From contig VTPC01090900.1 of assembly GCA_011009095.1 (NCBI GenBank), forward strand, positions 130,856-194,855: a stretch of 64,000 bases of DNA, given 5' to 3'. The notes below the pieces were generated by a model that worked only from the letters and a program-made list of their open reading frames with translations, was not told where the DNA came from and did not search any database. A program made the position numbers and the translations under genes. Below, piece after piece: positions 1-10,173 of this stretch (position 1 is the first letter of the stretch; each line of letters opens with the position of its first letter). Source of the DNA: Ignelater luminosus. Taxonomy: Eukaryota; Arthropoda; Insecta; Coleoptera; Elateridae.

Positions 1-957
1 GCAATTGGTATATATTTCGGACAATTATTAATCAACATAGTTGGAGCATATTACAGCATACGTACGACTGCTTACATTTTTATATCGTTACCTGTCATTT
101 ATCTTCTTCTCATGCTACTATTACCAGAAACTCCATACTTCCTACTAAAGAAAGAACAAGAAGGCAAAGCTCGCGAATCCCTTAAAATATTAAGATGGAC
201 GAACAATGTTGAGGACGAACTCGTTTCGTTAACCAAAGACGTCAAACGACAAATTTCAGAATCTGGAACGTTTAAAGACATCTTTACTATTCCAACTAAC
301 AGGAAAGCATTGTTGCTATCAATAGCAATTAGAGGTGCTCAACAGTTAAGTGGTTTGCCGGCGTTTGCCGTTTACACCCAGTTCATGTTTCAACAAGCCG
401 GTGGAGATATATCTGCATCCACGTCTGCTATATTATACAATGGCCTAATATGGATATTGGTTTCTGCATTTGCATTTTGTGTGGATAGATTTGGAAGGAA
501 ACCGTTAATGACGTTCTCCAGTTTTGCGAGTGGCGTTGTTTTACTAATTGAAGCTACCTATTTTTACGTTGATCAGTATCACATTATAGACACGACCGAT
601 TTGAAGTGGATGCCTCTAGCTGGTATGTTAACGTATATAGTGGTGTGTTCTTCTGGTCTTGGAATTTTGCCAACATTAATGCTTTCTGAACTGTTTTCTG
701 CAAGTATAAAAAGTAAAGCTTTATGCGTTCTTCATATTAGCTTTTCCATTTATATTTTAACAATTTCAAAATTATTTCAAGTTTTGACATCTAATTTTGG
801 TTTATACGTGCCATTTTATTTATTTTCGGGTTGTTGTTTTCTTGGTACAATATTCTCGTACTACTGTATGCCAGAAACGAAAGGAAAAACATTAGAAGAA
901 ATACAGCAAAGTTTAAAAGGTAATAGGATTGATAAAAACAAGAAGATATTTGCGTAG
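1..957 (+). CDS. Tret1-like sugar transporter A, 3' part
   Basis: The reading frame is open from base 1 to the TAG at 955-957 and gives the last 318 residues of an MFS sugar porter; the 5' part lies outside the window. Family knowledge: SLC2/Tret1 proteins are 12-TM plasma-membrane facilitators of sugar, in insects often trehalose or glucose, uptake. Visible signatures: PETPY (residues about 42-46, where most sugar porters have PESPR), QQLSG (about 114-118), DRFGRK in loop 8-9, SELFSASIKSKA after TM10, and PETKGKT (about 291-297) before the cytoplasmic tail. It aligns without gaps to gene B from B residue 160 onward and is also very close to D. No disabling change is seen. The N-terminal half and substrate are unknown. 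Confidence 0.92.
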   Translation, partial: AIGIYFGQLLINIVGAYYSIRTTAYIFISLPVIYLLLMLLLPETPYFLLKKEQEGKARESLKILRWTNNVEDELVSLTKDVKRQISESGTFKDIFTIPTNRKALLLSIAIRGAQQLSGLPAFAVYTQFMFQQAGGDISASTSAILYNGLIWILVSAFAFCVDRFGRKPLMTFSSFASGVVLLIEATYFYVDQYHIIDTTDLKWMPLAGMLTYIVVCSSGLGILPTLMLSELFSASIKSKALCVLHISFSIYILTISKLFQVLTSNFGLYVPFYLFSGCCFLGTIFSYYCMPETKGKTLEEIQQSLKGNRIDKNKKIFA

Positions 958-1175
958 TTGTGTGTATTTATGTCAGATCTTCTTATGTAGGGAATGTGAT
1001 AATTACAGACTTTATTGGGTTTTTATTTTTTACTTCGATGATTATACATAAGTAAGCTATGTATAGCTTATATATTATATTATATTTTTTAAAATAAAGT
1101 TTTACATGTTAGTTATTTTTAAGTTTTAATTATAAAAAAGCAAATAAAAGAGAAGAATTGGACAGATGCTTTGTA
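958..1175 (+). other. 3' flank of gene A with poly(A) signal
   Basis: AT-rich 3' flank. An AATAAA at 1093-1098, about 135 bases past the stop, is the likely polyadenylation signal. The stretch is similar to the DNA after gene B (10174-10560) and, in the opposite orientation, after gene D (around 23440-23530), so the duplicated unit included the 3' UTR. Confidence 0.6.
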
Positions 1176-2322
1176 TGAGGCTGGATTAAAAAGTTTCCGG
1201 AATCGCCCATAGACGACAGCCTTAATTCAATTTATTTTGGATCATCAATTGTTCGTAGAAAAAAAATCAAATTGATTTGTCATTTAGTTCACTTTTAATA
1301 ACTGTTGATACACTTGTATTTCGTGATTTTTCAATTATGGAGAAAAATAAAATGAGAACTCTCATTAAATCTTTTTATTTGGAGGGCAAAACAGCCACAG
1401 CTGTTCTGTTCTTGGCGACTCTTCACCATTGTTTTCCACCGTAAGTTTTTAGATCCATACAATTGATAAACCTCGTTCAGGGCGCCCGAAATCTGCCACT
1501 ACCTCAGAAATCATTGACAGGATTGATGATGTGGTGTTAGACAATTGTAGAACAAAAGTTCGTAAAATAGTTAAGGCTGTGGGCATCTCGTATGGACAGG
1601 TTGTCAATATAGTGCACCAAAAGTTGGGATTAAAAAAACTTTCAGCAAGATGGGTGCTGCGTCTGGTCACTCTAGAACAAAAACGCATTCGTGCTTGAAC
1701 TTCAGCTGAGCGTTTGCAATTGTTCAGAAAAAATTCAGTTGATTTCATTAGGAGATTTGCGATTATGGACGAAACTTGGATTCACTATTATATCTCAGAA
1801 CTCAAACAACAGTCACAACAGTGGGTTGACCAGGGAGAATTCGTTCTGAAGAAGGCAAAAACAGTTCAGTCGGCTGGTAAAGTAATGGATTCTGTTTCTC
1901 AACAGTTTTAGAAAAACTAAATGCAGCACTTCGTGAAAAAGTCCGAGAATGTCAAAAGAACAAATATGTTGTTTCACAAAGACAATGCACCGGTCCATGC
2001 AAGTGCAATTGCTCAACAAAATAAGCCGAGTTGAAGTTAGAAATCGCTTGCCATCCCCTCTATTTACCCGATTTGGCTTCGTCGGATTTTCATCTGTTCC
2101 CCAAACTAGAAAAATTGTATCTGGAAAGAAACTGAGGTCCAATCAAGAAGTCATCGATGCTTCAAATGCATAATTTGCAGGCCTCGAAGAAGGGAATTGA
2201 AAAGTTGGCGTTGGTCCAAGTGTGTTGAATTACAGGGTGATTATGTAGAAAAATTAAATATATCTTATGTTCAGTTTTATTTGTTTTTACTTTCATTCCG
2301 GAAACTTTTCAATCCAGCCTCG
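1176..2322 (+). mobile_element. mariner element, decayed, with TIRs and TA duplication
   Basis: Two inverted termini of about 28 bases (1176-1203 and 2295-2322, core GGCTGGATT then AAGTTTCCGGAAT) are flanked by TA on both sides (1174-1175 and 2323-2324). The length, about 1.15 kb, fits a slightly deleted mariner (usual length about 1.3 kb). It sits in the 3' flank of gene A at a point where the homologous flank of gene B has no insertion. Confidence 0.9.
1336..2250 (+). pseudogene. mariner transposase pseudogene (D,D34D type)
   Basis: Starts with an ATG at 1336 (MEKNKMRTLIKSFYLEGKTA). Fragments match the mariner transposase in order: DRIDD/DNCRTKVRK region, a block around SARWVLRLVTLEQKR, the first catalytic block DETWIHYY (about 1765-1790), the KKAKTVQSAGKVM block, HKDNAPVHAS (about 1975-2000) and DLASSDFHLFPKLE (about 2075-2110). 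Several frameshifts and in-frame stops separate them, so no intact enzyme is encoded. Family role: cut-and-paste transposition at TA sites. Confidence 0.88.
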
Positions 2323-2324
2323 TA

Positions 2325-2613
2325 TTTAATTTTAAATAATAAAAAGATTACAGTCCATCATTTTTAAAAATTATTTCTGTTTTGTAATATACTACATTAA
2401 TGATAATTATAGTATAAAGATAATAATTTTAACTTCTTAAAGAATCTACCATTCAATTTAGAAAAACAATATTTCACATATTCACAAACTATAATTAAAT
2501 TTAAATATTACATTTTTCGAATTGGAAAAAACCAAAATAATTTAGAGACGGTTTTACGAAAACTGTTGAACGACATACGCCCGATATTGTATATAACAGC
2601 TTGAGATATTTTA
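2325..2613 (+). other. downstream flank shared with gene B
   Basis: No gene. The first part (about 2335-2470) resembles 10690-10800 downstream of gene B (for instance the shared run ACTTCTTAAAGAAT), so it continues the A/B segmental duplication past the mariner insertion. The rest is unremarkable AT-rich sequence. Confidence 0.55.
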
Positions 2614-2719
2614 CAGTAATACCCACATTTACGCTACCCTGATTTACGTGAATTAGAAGTTATGCGGTTTTTAAATCTTCTCGTCGATTTGTCTTTTGTT
2701 GACAAAAGGCCTCAGTTCA

Positions 2720-2845
2720 ATTAAAAAAGGGTTACAAATTTTGGAAAGCATAGACTCCAACGAGGAAATTTTGCGTGAGAAGAAAAAATCTATGATCCGT
2801 CAGACGACTTTGTTAGATTTTATGAAGCCTTCTACGTCAAAATAA
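2720..2845 (+). pseudogene. C-terminal remnant of pogo/Tigger transposase
   Basis: An open stretch ending in TAA at 2843-2845 reads GLQILESIDSNEE and then RQTTLLDFMKPSTSK. A Q-T-x-LxxF tail resembles the extreme C-terminus of many Tigger-type (CENP-B-like) transposases. Only this tail remains, inside the TIR-bounded element at 2614-3110. The family assignment rests mainly on the TIRs; the peptide supports it. Confidence 0.5.
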
Positions 2846-2996
2846 CTTCGGTTTATGTTTTTGCAATTCATAATAATATAATTTGTTGTATTATCTAAGA
2901 TTTTATTACACATTTTTCTTTTAAATTATTGTTTTCTTTTGTCTCTGGTCCCAATTAAACATAATTTGTATGTATTTATATGCAAAATTGTACCCC

Positions 2997-3066
2997 AACT
3001 TACGCGAATTAACTTACGCGAATTCAATTTACGCGAATTAAATTTACGCGAATTCCATTTACGTGG
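2997..3066 (+). repeat. Subterminal tandem repeat, 14-15 bp unit
   Basis: Four and a half head-to-tail copies of a unit ending TTACGCGAATT, inside the right end of the Tigger-like element. The same TTACGC core is present in both TIRs. Confidence 0.85.
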
Positions 3067-3557
3067 TTATCGCTCGGTCCCACCTATCGCGTAAATGCGG
3101 GGTATTACTGTATTTGCCTCGGCCTATTGGCCTTGGCCACAAACTTAATATGCTTACTATCGGCCTTATGTCATTATCTACTGTAAACTACTTATGGTCT
3201 GTGCTAATGTCATTTGGTATTCTGATACTATCTAAATTATCAATAGATCTAGATAATCAACTGTCAGTTTATGATAAGACACAGTAAGATACAATATTAT
3301 TTCACATGGAGTTTTAAAAAGTGTCAACTCTTTTATAATAGCAACTTTGTCAAACCAGTCAAACTTAAGGTTATACTTAGAATTATATTCAGCAGCCTCG
3401 TCTCGAAAGTAATATGTAGTCTCCCCTCTCCACACCAGCCTGCCACTATGTTTAAAGCTAAAAACCCTACGCGTACGTACTTACCCCCGCCAGCTCATTC
3501 TTCTTTTTAGTGTCCGTTCAACCACACCACGTTCGTTTTGCTGGTTTTTTCGTTAAA

Positions 3558-3749
3558 ATGCCTAAGAGGCGTTATGACAGTAAAGAAAGTAGGCTAAGGA
3601 GGAAGTTAAAACGTTTGGAAAGACGATTGGACGTTTCTGAGCAACGAAGATCTCGTAAAAGACGGCATTTTTGAAGTGATTCCAGTGATGAGTCGGCGGC
3701 GTGCGTTTCCCCATTGTCTCGACGAGACAGCGATGTTTCCGAACGTAAT
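3558..3749 (+). pseudogene. DIRS gag N-terminal segment
   Basis: ATG at 3558 opens a very basic peptide (MPKRRYDSKESRLRRKLKRL start) interrupted by TGA at 3672-3674; the same frame continues to 3749 with SDSSDESAACVSPLSRRDS. A short Arg/Lys-rich coiled start followed by a Ser/Asp stretch is usual in insect DIRS gag proteins. It belongs to the element at 3345-7843. Confidence 0.55.
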
Positions 3750-4045
3750 TAAAATTTTGTTTTTTCAGGTCTTTTATTGAGAGTTCTCTTCTTTTTTCCA
3801 TTTGTGATAATGGATACGAATTTGCTGTTTGTGATAACAGTATCTAACCTATAAAATGGAGTTAAAATTTAAAGTAAATATTTTCTTCCTCTTTTTAAAT
3901 CTGCTTGTGATAGCAGAGAATCAGTGTTGATTTAGAGCAATGGATATCGCACATACGTGTGTATTGCAACTGTTGTGATGCAGTTGTTCTCTTTTTTGTC
4001 CATTGATGGACAAAATCGTAGCCTTTTATTTTTACATTTGTGAGA

Positions 4046-4912
4046 ATGTATCGTAACGGTTCGAGGTGGGAGAAGGTTGTTAAGCTGGGCCTTTCTTTAA
4101 AGGACCGCGCAAAGTTGATTGCGAAATATCCTCCCTCAGTAAATTGTCTTCTTCTGGGAGTCCCTAAGCGAGATGATCGCTTGAGCTAACTACAGAATTT
4201 AGTTGGTGCCCGTCTTGCTGCCATCGGCAATGCCACCTCTTTAATGCTGAAGGTCAAGGGGGGAGGTAACCGCGTGCTTATTGAGTTGTTAAGCGATTCG
4301 GGGAGATTGCTAGCTGGATTGCATGGGGAGCTGGCCTGTCTAAACCTCAATAAGAACATTAAAGAAACTCTGATTAGCTCTCCAATTGGAGAATGGTTAT
4401 TTGGTGGTGATCTTGGCGAACCAGTCAAGACTGGGAAGATCCTGGAGAAATTAGGACAGGAGCTGAAAGCTTCTTTAGCTAGAAGTAAAAAGATTAGAAA
4501 ACCTTTGACTGCAAAATCTTTAAACTCTAAGAGTCTTTTTCGAACTCGTTTTCTCAAAGTGTACGCAAACCACGGTTCTCTCGAGCTTCATGATCATTCC
4601 ACTCAGCAGCGTCAAAATGCAGACAGGATATCTCTGGTTCCTCCAAAGGAAGAAACTTGTCACAAAAAATGGAGAGATTTAACTAATACGGTAATTCGAC
4701 CTGGTGGTAGGTTAAGATATTTTTCTCATGCTTGGCGTAATTTTACGTCCAATAGGGTTTTACTAGGTTGGCTAAACCTTTTGTTAGAACGCCTAGGCAG
4801 GGGGGTTCTCCTTAAACGCATCGATTGGTCAAGTAAAAAATTGGAGATTTTACAAGCTTCTGTTTCGAAACTTTTAGAGATGGTAGCTATCACGGAAGTG
4901 CGTCCTACGTAA
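4046..4912 (+). pseudogene. DIRS gag C-terminal part running into RT N-terminal region
   Basis: One frame from ATG 4046 to the stop at 4912 with a single in-frame stop near 4187. It reads VVKLGLSLKDRAKLIAKYPP and later GGRLRYFSHAWRNFTSNRVL followed by LGWLN. The last block is the conserved lead-in to the DIRS reverse transcriptase. The downstream domain follows in another frame at 5019. Confidence 0.7.
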
Positions 4913-5018
4913 TAGCCAATATATTTTCAATATATTTTTAATTGCCAAACGGAACGACTCTTATAGAATGATTCTCAATTTGAGATCTCTCAACAATTTT
5001 GTGTTTTCTGATTGACGG

Positions 5019-6240
5019 TTGATAAGGAGGAATTGTTTTATGGCTCTTTTAGACCTTGAAGATGCCTACCTTTTGGTACCAATTAAAGAGCCTCATAGAA
5101 AATATTTAAGATTCCGTTTTAAGGGCGCTCTATATCAATATAATTGTTTGCCTTTTGGTTTGAGCTGTGCTTTTTTTATCTTTACTAAATTAATGAAGCC
5201 GATTTTGGCCTATTTACGGCGGTTATGTTTCTGTTTTATATCTAGACAATTTTTTGTTATTTGACAATTCTTTTAAAAATTGTGAGGATAATGTTCAGGC
5301 GACGATGTCTGTTTTAAAGGAACGGGGTTTCCTAATTAATTTGGATAAAAGTAGTCTTTCTTCTAAACAAGAGATCAGATATTTATTCATAACTCTTTGA
5401 ATTTGACCATCTCTCTTTTAGATACTAAGCGAATGAGCTTAATTCGTTTAATTAAAAGGTTTTTAGTATCAAATGAGGACTTCATAAGGGATTTTGTTCG
5501 ATTAATTGACACCTTAATATCTGTTTGTCCGGTTGTTCGTTACGGTTGGTTATCTACGAAGTTATTTAAGCGACATAAAGCTATTGCATTAAAGAAGTCA
5601 TTGTCGGCTGATTTCAATTAGTGGCAAATTGTTGTAATTCTATTAATCAAGATGGTTATACTTTAGAAATTTTTTCAGATGCTTCAATAACTGGTTGGGT
5701 GGTTATTGTGAGCAGATCAGGTTTCACAGATTGTGGACAGAAGCTGAGAGGGAGCATCATATAAATTTTTTGGAACTCTTAGCTGCTTGTTTCGGATTAA
5801 AATGTTTTGCCAATGATCTGTCAAATTGTAATATTTTGTGTCGCATTGATAATACAACTGCGATCTCTTATATTAATATAATGGGGAGCTTTAGATTTCG
5901 GAAGCTCAACAGTTTGTCTAGGCAAATTTAGCAATGGTGTTAGGTTCGAAACATATTTTTTTGCCTCTTACATTTATTCTTTTGATAATAAGGAAGCAGA
6001 TGCGGAGTCTAGGCTATTAGCGTTAGAAATGAAATATCAGCTTAGTGCATTTGTATTTAATAGGGTTGTTGAGAGATTTCAAGTTTCAAAAATTGATTTG
6101 TTTGCTACTCAAATCAATACTAAATGTAAGATTCTTGATTCATGGTTGCGAGATCTGGAAGAATATGCAGTACATGCTTTTACAATTGATTGAAAAAGTT
6201 TTTTCTTTTATGTGTTTTCTCCCTTTTTATTTATTTTGAG
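5019..6240 (+). pseudogene. DIRS reverse transcriptase / RNase H pseudogene
   Basis: RT blocks: DLEDAYLLVPIKEPHRKYL (5053-5110), YQYNCLPFGLSCA (about 5135-5175), then after a frameshift YLDNFLLFD at about 5235-5265 where the active site YxDD would be, and NLDKSSLSSKQEIRYL. RNase H blocks: IFSDASITGW (about 5670-5700), then FLELLAACFGLKCFANDLSN, CRIDNTTAISYIN, and DNKEADAESR (about 5985-6015). Several frameshifts split the domains. Active-site D-to-N and the frameshifts make it inactive. Confidence 0.85.
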
Positions 6241-6384
6241 AGTATTACAGAAGATTGTAAAGGACGGGGCTAAAGGGATAGTCGTTGTCTCTTACTGGCC
6301 TTCGCAGCTATGGTACCCTATGTTTTTCTAATTTTGGTTGAGGAATCATTATTCTTTGAACCCAATATTAATATGCTTTTTTTC

Positions 6385-7368
6385 TCGTGACAGGAGCCCG
6401 CACCCACTGTGACGGAAGATTACGTTGGTTGCAGGGGTCTTATCATCCGAGGCTTCAAGAGAAGAGATGTACCCGATTCTTCGATTAATTTTTGTCTAGC
6501 GTCAGTTACTAGTTCAATACTCAAACAATATAATGGGGGTGTTAAGTATTGGTGGCAATTTTGCACGGAAAGAAGGCTGGGTGTTTTTTTCAGCGTCCAT
6601 CTCCTCCTTATTGAAATTTCTTACTTACAATCCAGTTTAATAAAAGCATCTTATGGTACGCTAAATTCTTATCGTTCTGGTATTGCACTATTAGTTCGGC
6701 CTGATATTGCCCAGAATAGTTAAAAAGTTTTTAAGGGCGCGTATGGTTTAAGGCCGGATAAACCAAGGTATGATTATACTTGGTATCCAGCGGTTTGTTT
6801 TGGGGTATCTTAAACTGAAAAATAATAGTTCTATTTCCTTAGAAAGGTTAACTTGTAAATTGGCTATTTTTTCTAGCACTCGTAACCGGGCAAAGTGTTC
6901 AAACTCTTGCTAATATAGAAATTATAAACATTGTGAAATTTGTTGAAATAAAAACCCCAATGAGAATTAAGACTTCTGGTAAGAATAGGCTTCAACCTTT
7001 GTTGTCTTTGCCATTCTACGATGAGGAACCGAGTGTTTGTGTAGCTCGAATCATCTTTATCTATTTCTCGGGATTGTGATAGACTGTAGCTTACATTTAG
7101 GAAACCATATCGTAATACTTCAACACAATCAATAAGTAGATGGATAAAGAAGGTTCTAGAAGCTAGTGGTATAGATACTATACATTTTTCCGCACATAGT
7201 ACGAGACATGCTGTAACCTCTGCTGTGGCTGGGAAGGGTTTGAGCATTGATACCATTAGGTTAACTGCGGGTTGGAGTAGTAACTTGAAGATGTTTGCTA
7301 CTTTCTACCAAAGACCCTTAAAGTCTAACGATTCTTTGAGTTTTGCTAGGATAATTTTAGGTTCGTAG
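6385..7368 (+). pseudogene. DIRS tyrosine recombinase pseudogene
   Basis: The N-terminal core-binding region is at about 6409-6720 (SSILKQYNGGVKYWWQFC). The catalytic C-terminus at about 7140-7368 reads INRWIKKVLEAS, then HFSAHSTRHAVTSAVAGKG (the H-x-x-R box), LTAGWS (Trp in the His/Trp position) and MFATFYQRPL with the nucleophilic Tyr, ending at TAG 7366-7368. Frameshifts at about 6720-7130 break it. This enzyme type replaces a DDE integrase in DIRS elements. Confidence 0.85.
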
Positions 7369-7543
7369 ATATATCTACTTGAATTAGCCATGTTTGCTAA
7401 GTTTAAGTTTACACAAATTTTTGTATTTTCTTTTTTGTAAGTACATTGTTCAGTTTTATATTTTTCATAATAAATATTTTTTGATTATTTGTTGCAACTT
7501 TCTTTAAACAACTACATATTATTTACGAGATGAGGTTGAATAT

Positions 7544-7843
7544 AATCTTTAGACCAAACGAACTTACCTTAAGTGACGTTCGATCTTGATTGTATGAAAG
7601 CCTCGTTGAAGGAAATAATCCCATCCCAGAAACCAATTTTTTATTTTTTTACCCTACGAGTTGCAACAAATTGGTTTCGGAAATAGAATGAACTAACGGG
7701 GGTCGGTGCGTGCTCGTAGGGTTTTTAGCTATAAACATAGTGGCGGGCTTGCGTGAAGAGACTACATATTATTTTCTTCAACGATGCTTTCATATAATCA
7801 AGATCGAACTTCACTTAAGGCAAGTTCGTTTGATCTAAAGATT
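7544..7843. repeat. Large inverted repeat at the DIRS right end
   Basis: About 75 bases at 7544-7619 (TTTAGACCAAACGAACTTAC onward) are repeated inverted at 7772-7843, around a 150-base loop. Divergence is low, with a handful of mismatches. This is the internal complementary region facing the right terminal repeat of the DIRS element. Confidence 0.85.
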
Positions 7844-7965
7844 TTATATTTAAATGCAAATATATGCTCTAAGACTTTATTAGAGAATATCATGACGTAC
7901 TTGAGGTATTTTTTTCCCGAACATACTATATAAATTTAACATGATTCTACATTATAGTTAAGAAA

Positions 7966-8446
7966 GCTTGGCACAGATAGCTGTACGGGTGGGATCGTCA
8001 CGCCCCCGATGCGCAGTACACACCATAAGCAATATTGTGAGTTAAGAGGGGTCATAGCATGCTTAGCCCTTTTCGAGAGTATGATGAATTTTACTTTTTA
8101 ATACTTTTAACTTATGTAGATACAGAAGATTATAAAATAAATATAATCAAAGTTTTACATAAGATCACCCTGTGAACTATATAGTGTTTTTAACATTATC
8201 CGAAACTGAATTAAAAGTAAAACTATATAGGTGCATTTTCATGTCTTTCTTGATTGATTTTACTTTCAGTGAATAATAAATAATGCGATAGGCATTTAAT
8301 ATATTGTTTTTAAAATCAATTAATTGAATACCGGCTTGATCACTTTTTCGGTCGAGCGCACATATCCTTTTCTCTCCGAATGCGTTCTCACTTCTTTGTT
8401 TTTGCAATGCAATCAAGATCTCATCCGCACAGTTGTCTGTGCCAAA
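7966..8446. mobile_element. TIR MITE in the 5' flank of gene B
   Basis: Inverted ends: CTTGGCACAGATAGCTGTAC with GGGTGGGATC at the left and, at the right, GATCTCATCCGCACAGTTGT with CTGTGCCAAA. No transposase is visible. A shorter related copy in the matching position upstream of pseudogene C (15599-15933) is bounded by TA dinucleotides, suggesting a Tc1/mariner-type MITE. The proximal flanks of B and C are also alike, so this is one ancestral insertion carried along by gene duplication. Confidence 0.7.
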
Positions 8447-8568
8447 CCATCACATGTTTTAATCGTGGGCAGATAGCTAGCTATTTACGTCTACCGACTC
8501 CAATTTGTCTAGCAGTATCTGGTAAGAATTTTCACGTGAAAAAATATTTTTTTTTTACCTTCTGTATG

Positions 8569-8630
8569 TCATAAACGTAGATTAGAGAGGTGACAAGCAT
8601 TATTTGAATAATATAAATAAAAACCATCTT
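8569..8630 (+). promoter_or_regulatory. Conserved proximal 5' block of gene B
   Basis: About 55-115 bases before the start codon, a block with CATAAACGTAGATTA, ACAAGCATTATTTGAATAAT and CTTATTTC is conserved upstream of C (15436-15490, inverted) and D (25046-25114, inverted). Position suggests core promoter or 5' UTR; retained similarity may only reflect recent duplication. No TATA box can be assigned with certainty. Confidence 0.45.
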
Positions 8631-8684
8631 ATTTCAGTTTTCTAATAAAATAAAGGTGTCACGAATTCCACATGCATTTTGAAA

Positions 8685-10173
8685 ATGCTACTACAACAAA
8701 ACGTTTTGCAAGGATTCGTTCCTTCCAATGGGAAACCTAAAAACTGGACTCAAATCTTTGGTATTTTCACAGGTAAACTTTGGCTGAAACACTACTTGTT
8801 ACCACTTTTTCATGTTTATATTTTTAGTGTCCCTGGCTGCTTGTACAACTGGAGTATTTTATTCTTGGACTTCGCCATCAATTCCTATATTAATATCAAA
8901 TTCTACCCATTTAGAAACTATAATGACATTAGAAGAGACTTCTTATTTTATTGTAATTTCTGCAGCAGCAAGTGCAATTGCCTCTCCAATTATGGCAATA
9001 CTTATCGACGTATTTGGGAGAAAACCGTTGCTTATGTTCACCGCAATTCCTCAACTATGCTCTTGGATATTGGTAATCGCAGCTAAAAATATCTACGTAT
9101 TTTATCTTTCAAGATTTTTACAAGGGATAGGAGATGCAGTGATTTTTAATGCGGGAGCAACTTACATAGGTGAAATTGCAATACCGAGCGTGAGAGGTTC
9201 TTGGGGAAATCTGTTTGCAGTTTGTACATATCTTGGGCAATTATTAGTAAATATAGTAGGGGCATATTACAATATAAGAACAACCGCTTACATTTTTATA
9301 TCCTTGCCTGTTATTTTCTTTATTCTAATGCTACTATTACCAGAAACTCCATACTTTCTTCTAATGAAAGAACGAGAAGCCGAAGCTTACAAGTCCCTTA
9401 GAATATTAAGATGGATAAATAACGTTGAAGATGAACTTATTTCATTAACCAAAGATGTCAAACGACAAAACTCCGAATCTGGAACGTTTAAAGACGTTTT
9501 TACTATACCAACAAATAGGAAAGCGTTGCTGATATCTATGGCAATTAGAGGTGCTCAACAGTTTAGTGGTTTAGCAGGTTTTAACGTTTACACCCAATAT
9601 CTGTTTAATAAAGCCGGTGGAGATGTATCTGCAGCCATGTCAGCTATAATATACAACGCTATACTATTTTTATTGATTTTTGCCTTCGCATTCGTTGTTG
9701 ATAAATTCGGAAGGAAACCGTTAATGACGTTCTCCAGTTTTGCGTGCTGCATTGTTTTACTAATTGAAGCTACGTATTTCTGCGTCGACCAGTATCGGAT
9801 TATAGATACGACCAATTTGAAATGGATGCCTCTTGTTGGTATGCTAACGTTTATATTAGTATGTTCTTCTGGTCTTGGAATTTTGCCATCTTTAATGCTT
9901 TCTGAACTGTTTTCTGCAAGTATAAAAAGTAAGGCCTTATGTATAATTCATATTTGCTTTTCTGTTTATATTTTATCAGTCTCAAAATTATTTCAAGTTT
10001 TGACATCTAATTTTGGTTTATACGTGCCATTTTATTTCTTTTCGTTTTGTTGCTTTCTTAGTACAATATTTTCGTACTATTGTATGCCAGAAACGAAAGG
10101 AAAAACGTTAGAAGAGATACAGCAGAGTCTAAGAGGTCATAAGACTGATCAAAGCAAAAAGATATCTCCTTAG
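8685..10173 (+). CDS. Tret1-like sugar transporter B, complete
   Basis: Two exons: 8685-8772 and 8828-10173, joined across a 55-base intron (GTAAAC...TTTTTAG, phase 1), giving 477 residues, normal for the family. Family role: 12-TM plasma-membrane facilitator of sugar movement. Motifs: DVFGRK 90-95 (loop 2-3), GEIAIPSVRG 144-153 (loop 4-5), PETPY 201-205, QQFSG 273-277, DKFGRK 321-326 (loop 8-9), SELFSASIKSKA 388-399 and PETKGKT 450-456. The Asn expected five residues after the second Gln is Ala279, and the usual Trp after GxGP in TM10 is absent (LPS). The ATG at 8685 is chosen because it makes exon 1 the same 88 bases as in D; no in-frame ATG lies closer upstream. Substrate unproven. Confidence 0.93.

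Larger units (their letters stand above)
2614..3110 (+). mobile_element. Tigger/pogo-like element, internally deleted
   Basis: The ends are inverted: CAGTAATACCC at 2614 with CATTTACGC just inside, and the reverse complement ending at 3110 (GGTATTACTG). Both sides carry TA (2612-2613 and 3111-3112). At 497 bp it is far shorter than an autonomous element. Near the right end, 2997-3066 holds about four and a half direct copies of a 14-15 bp unit with core TTACGCGAATT; one diverged copy (TTACGTGAATT) lies near the left end at about 2643. Such subterminal repeats could be transposase binding sites (inference). Confidence 0.85.
3345..7843 (+). mobile_element. DIRS-type tyrosine-recombinase retrotransposon, near full length, decayed
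   Basis: About 4.5 kb with the DIRS order gag, reverse transcriptase/RNase H, tyrosine recombinase. The termini are inverted: the left arm (about 3345-3500, including ATGTAGTCTC, CCACTATGTTT and AGCTAAAAACCCTACG) is repeated inverted at about 7695-7843. An internal segment at 7544-7619 is a further inverted copy of the outer end of the right arm (7772-7843). Known DIRS1 elements have this design: inverted terminal repeats plus an internal complementary region that templates a circular intermediate. All three genes carry stops or frameshifts. Confidence 0.85.

Noticed and set aside
2997-3066. Regular short repeats that could suggest a CRISPR-like array
   Set aside because: Units are 14-15 bp with no spacers, inside a TIR-bounded Tigger-like element in eukaryotic DNA.
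8679-9086. Alternative frame over exon 1 and the start of exon 2 of gene B
   Set aside because: Exon 1 read through the intron into the wrong frame of exon 2; the spliced frame continues the family protein.
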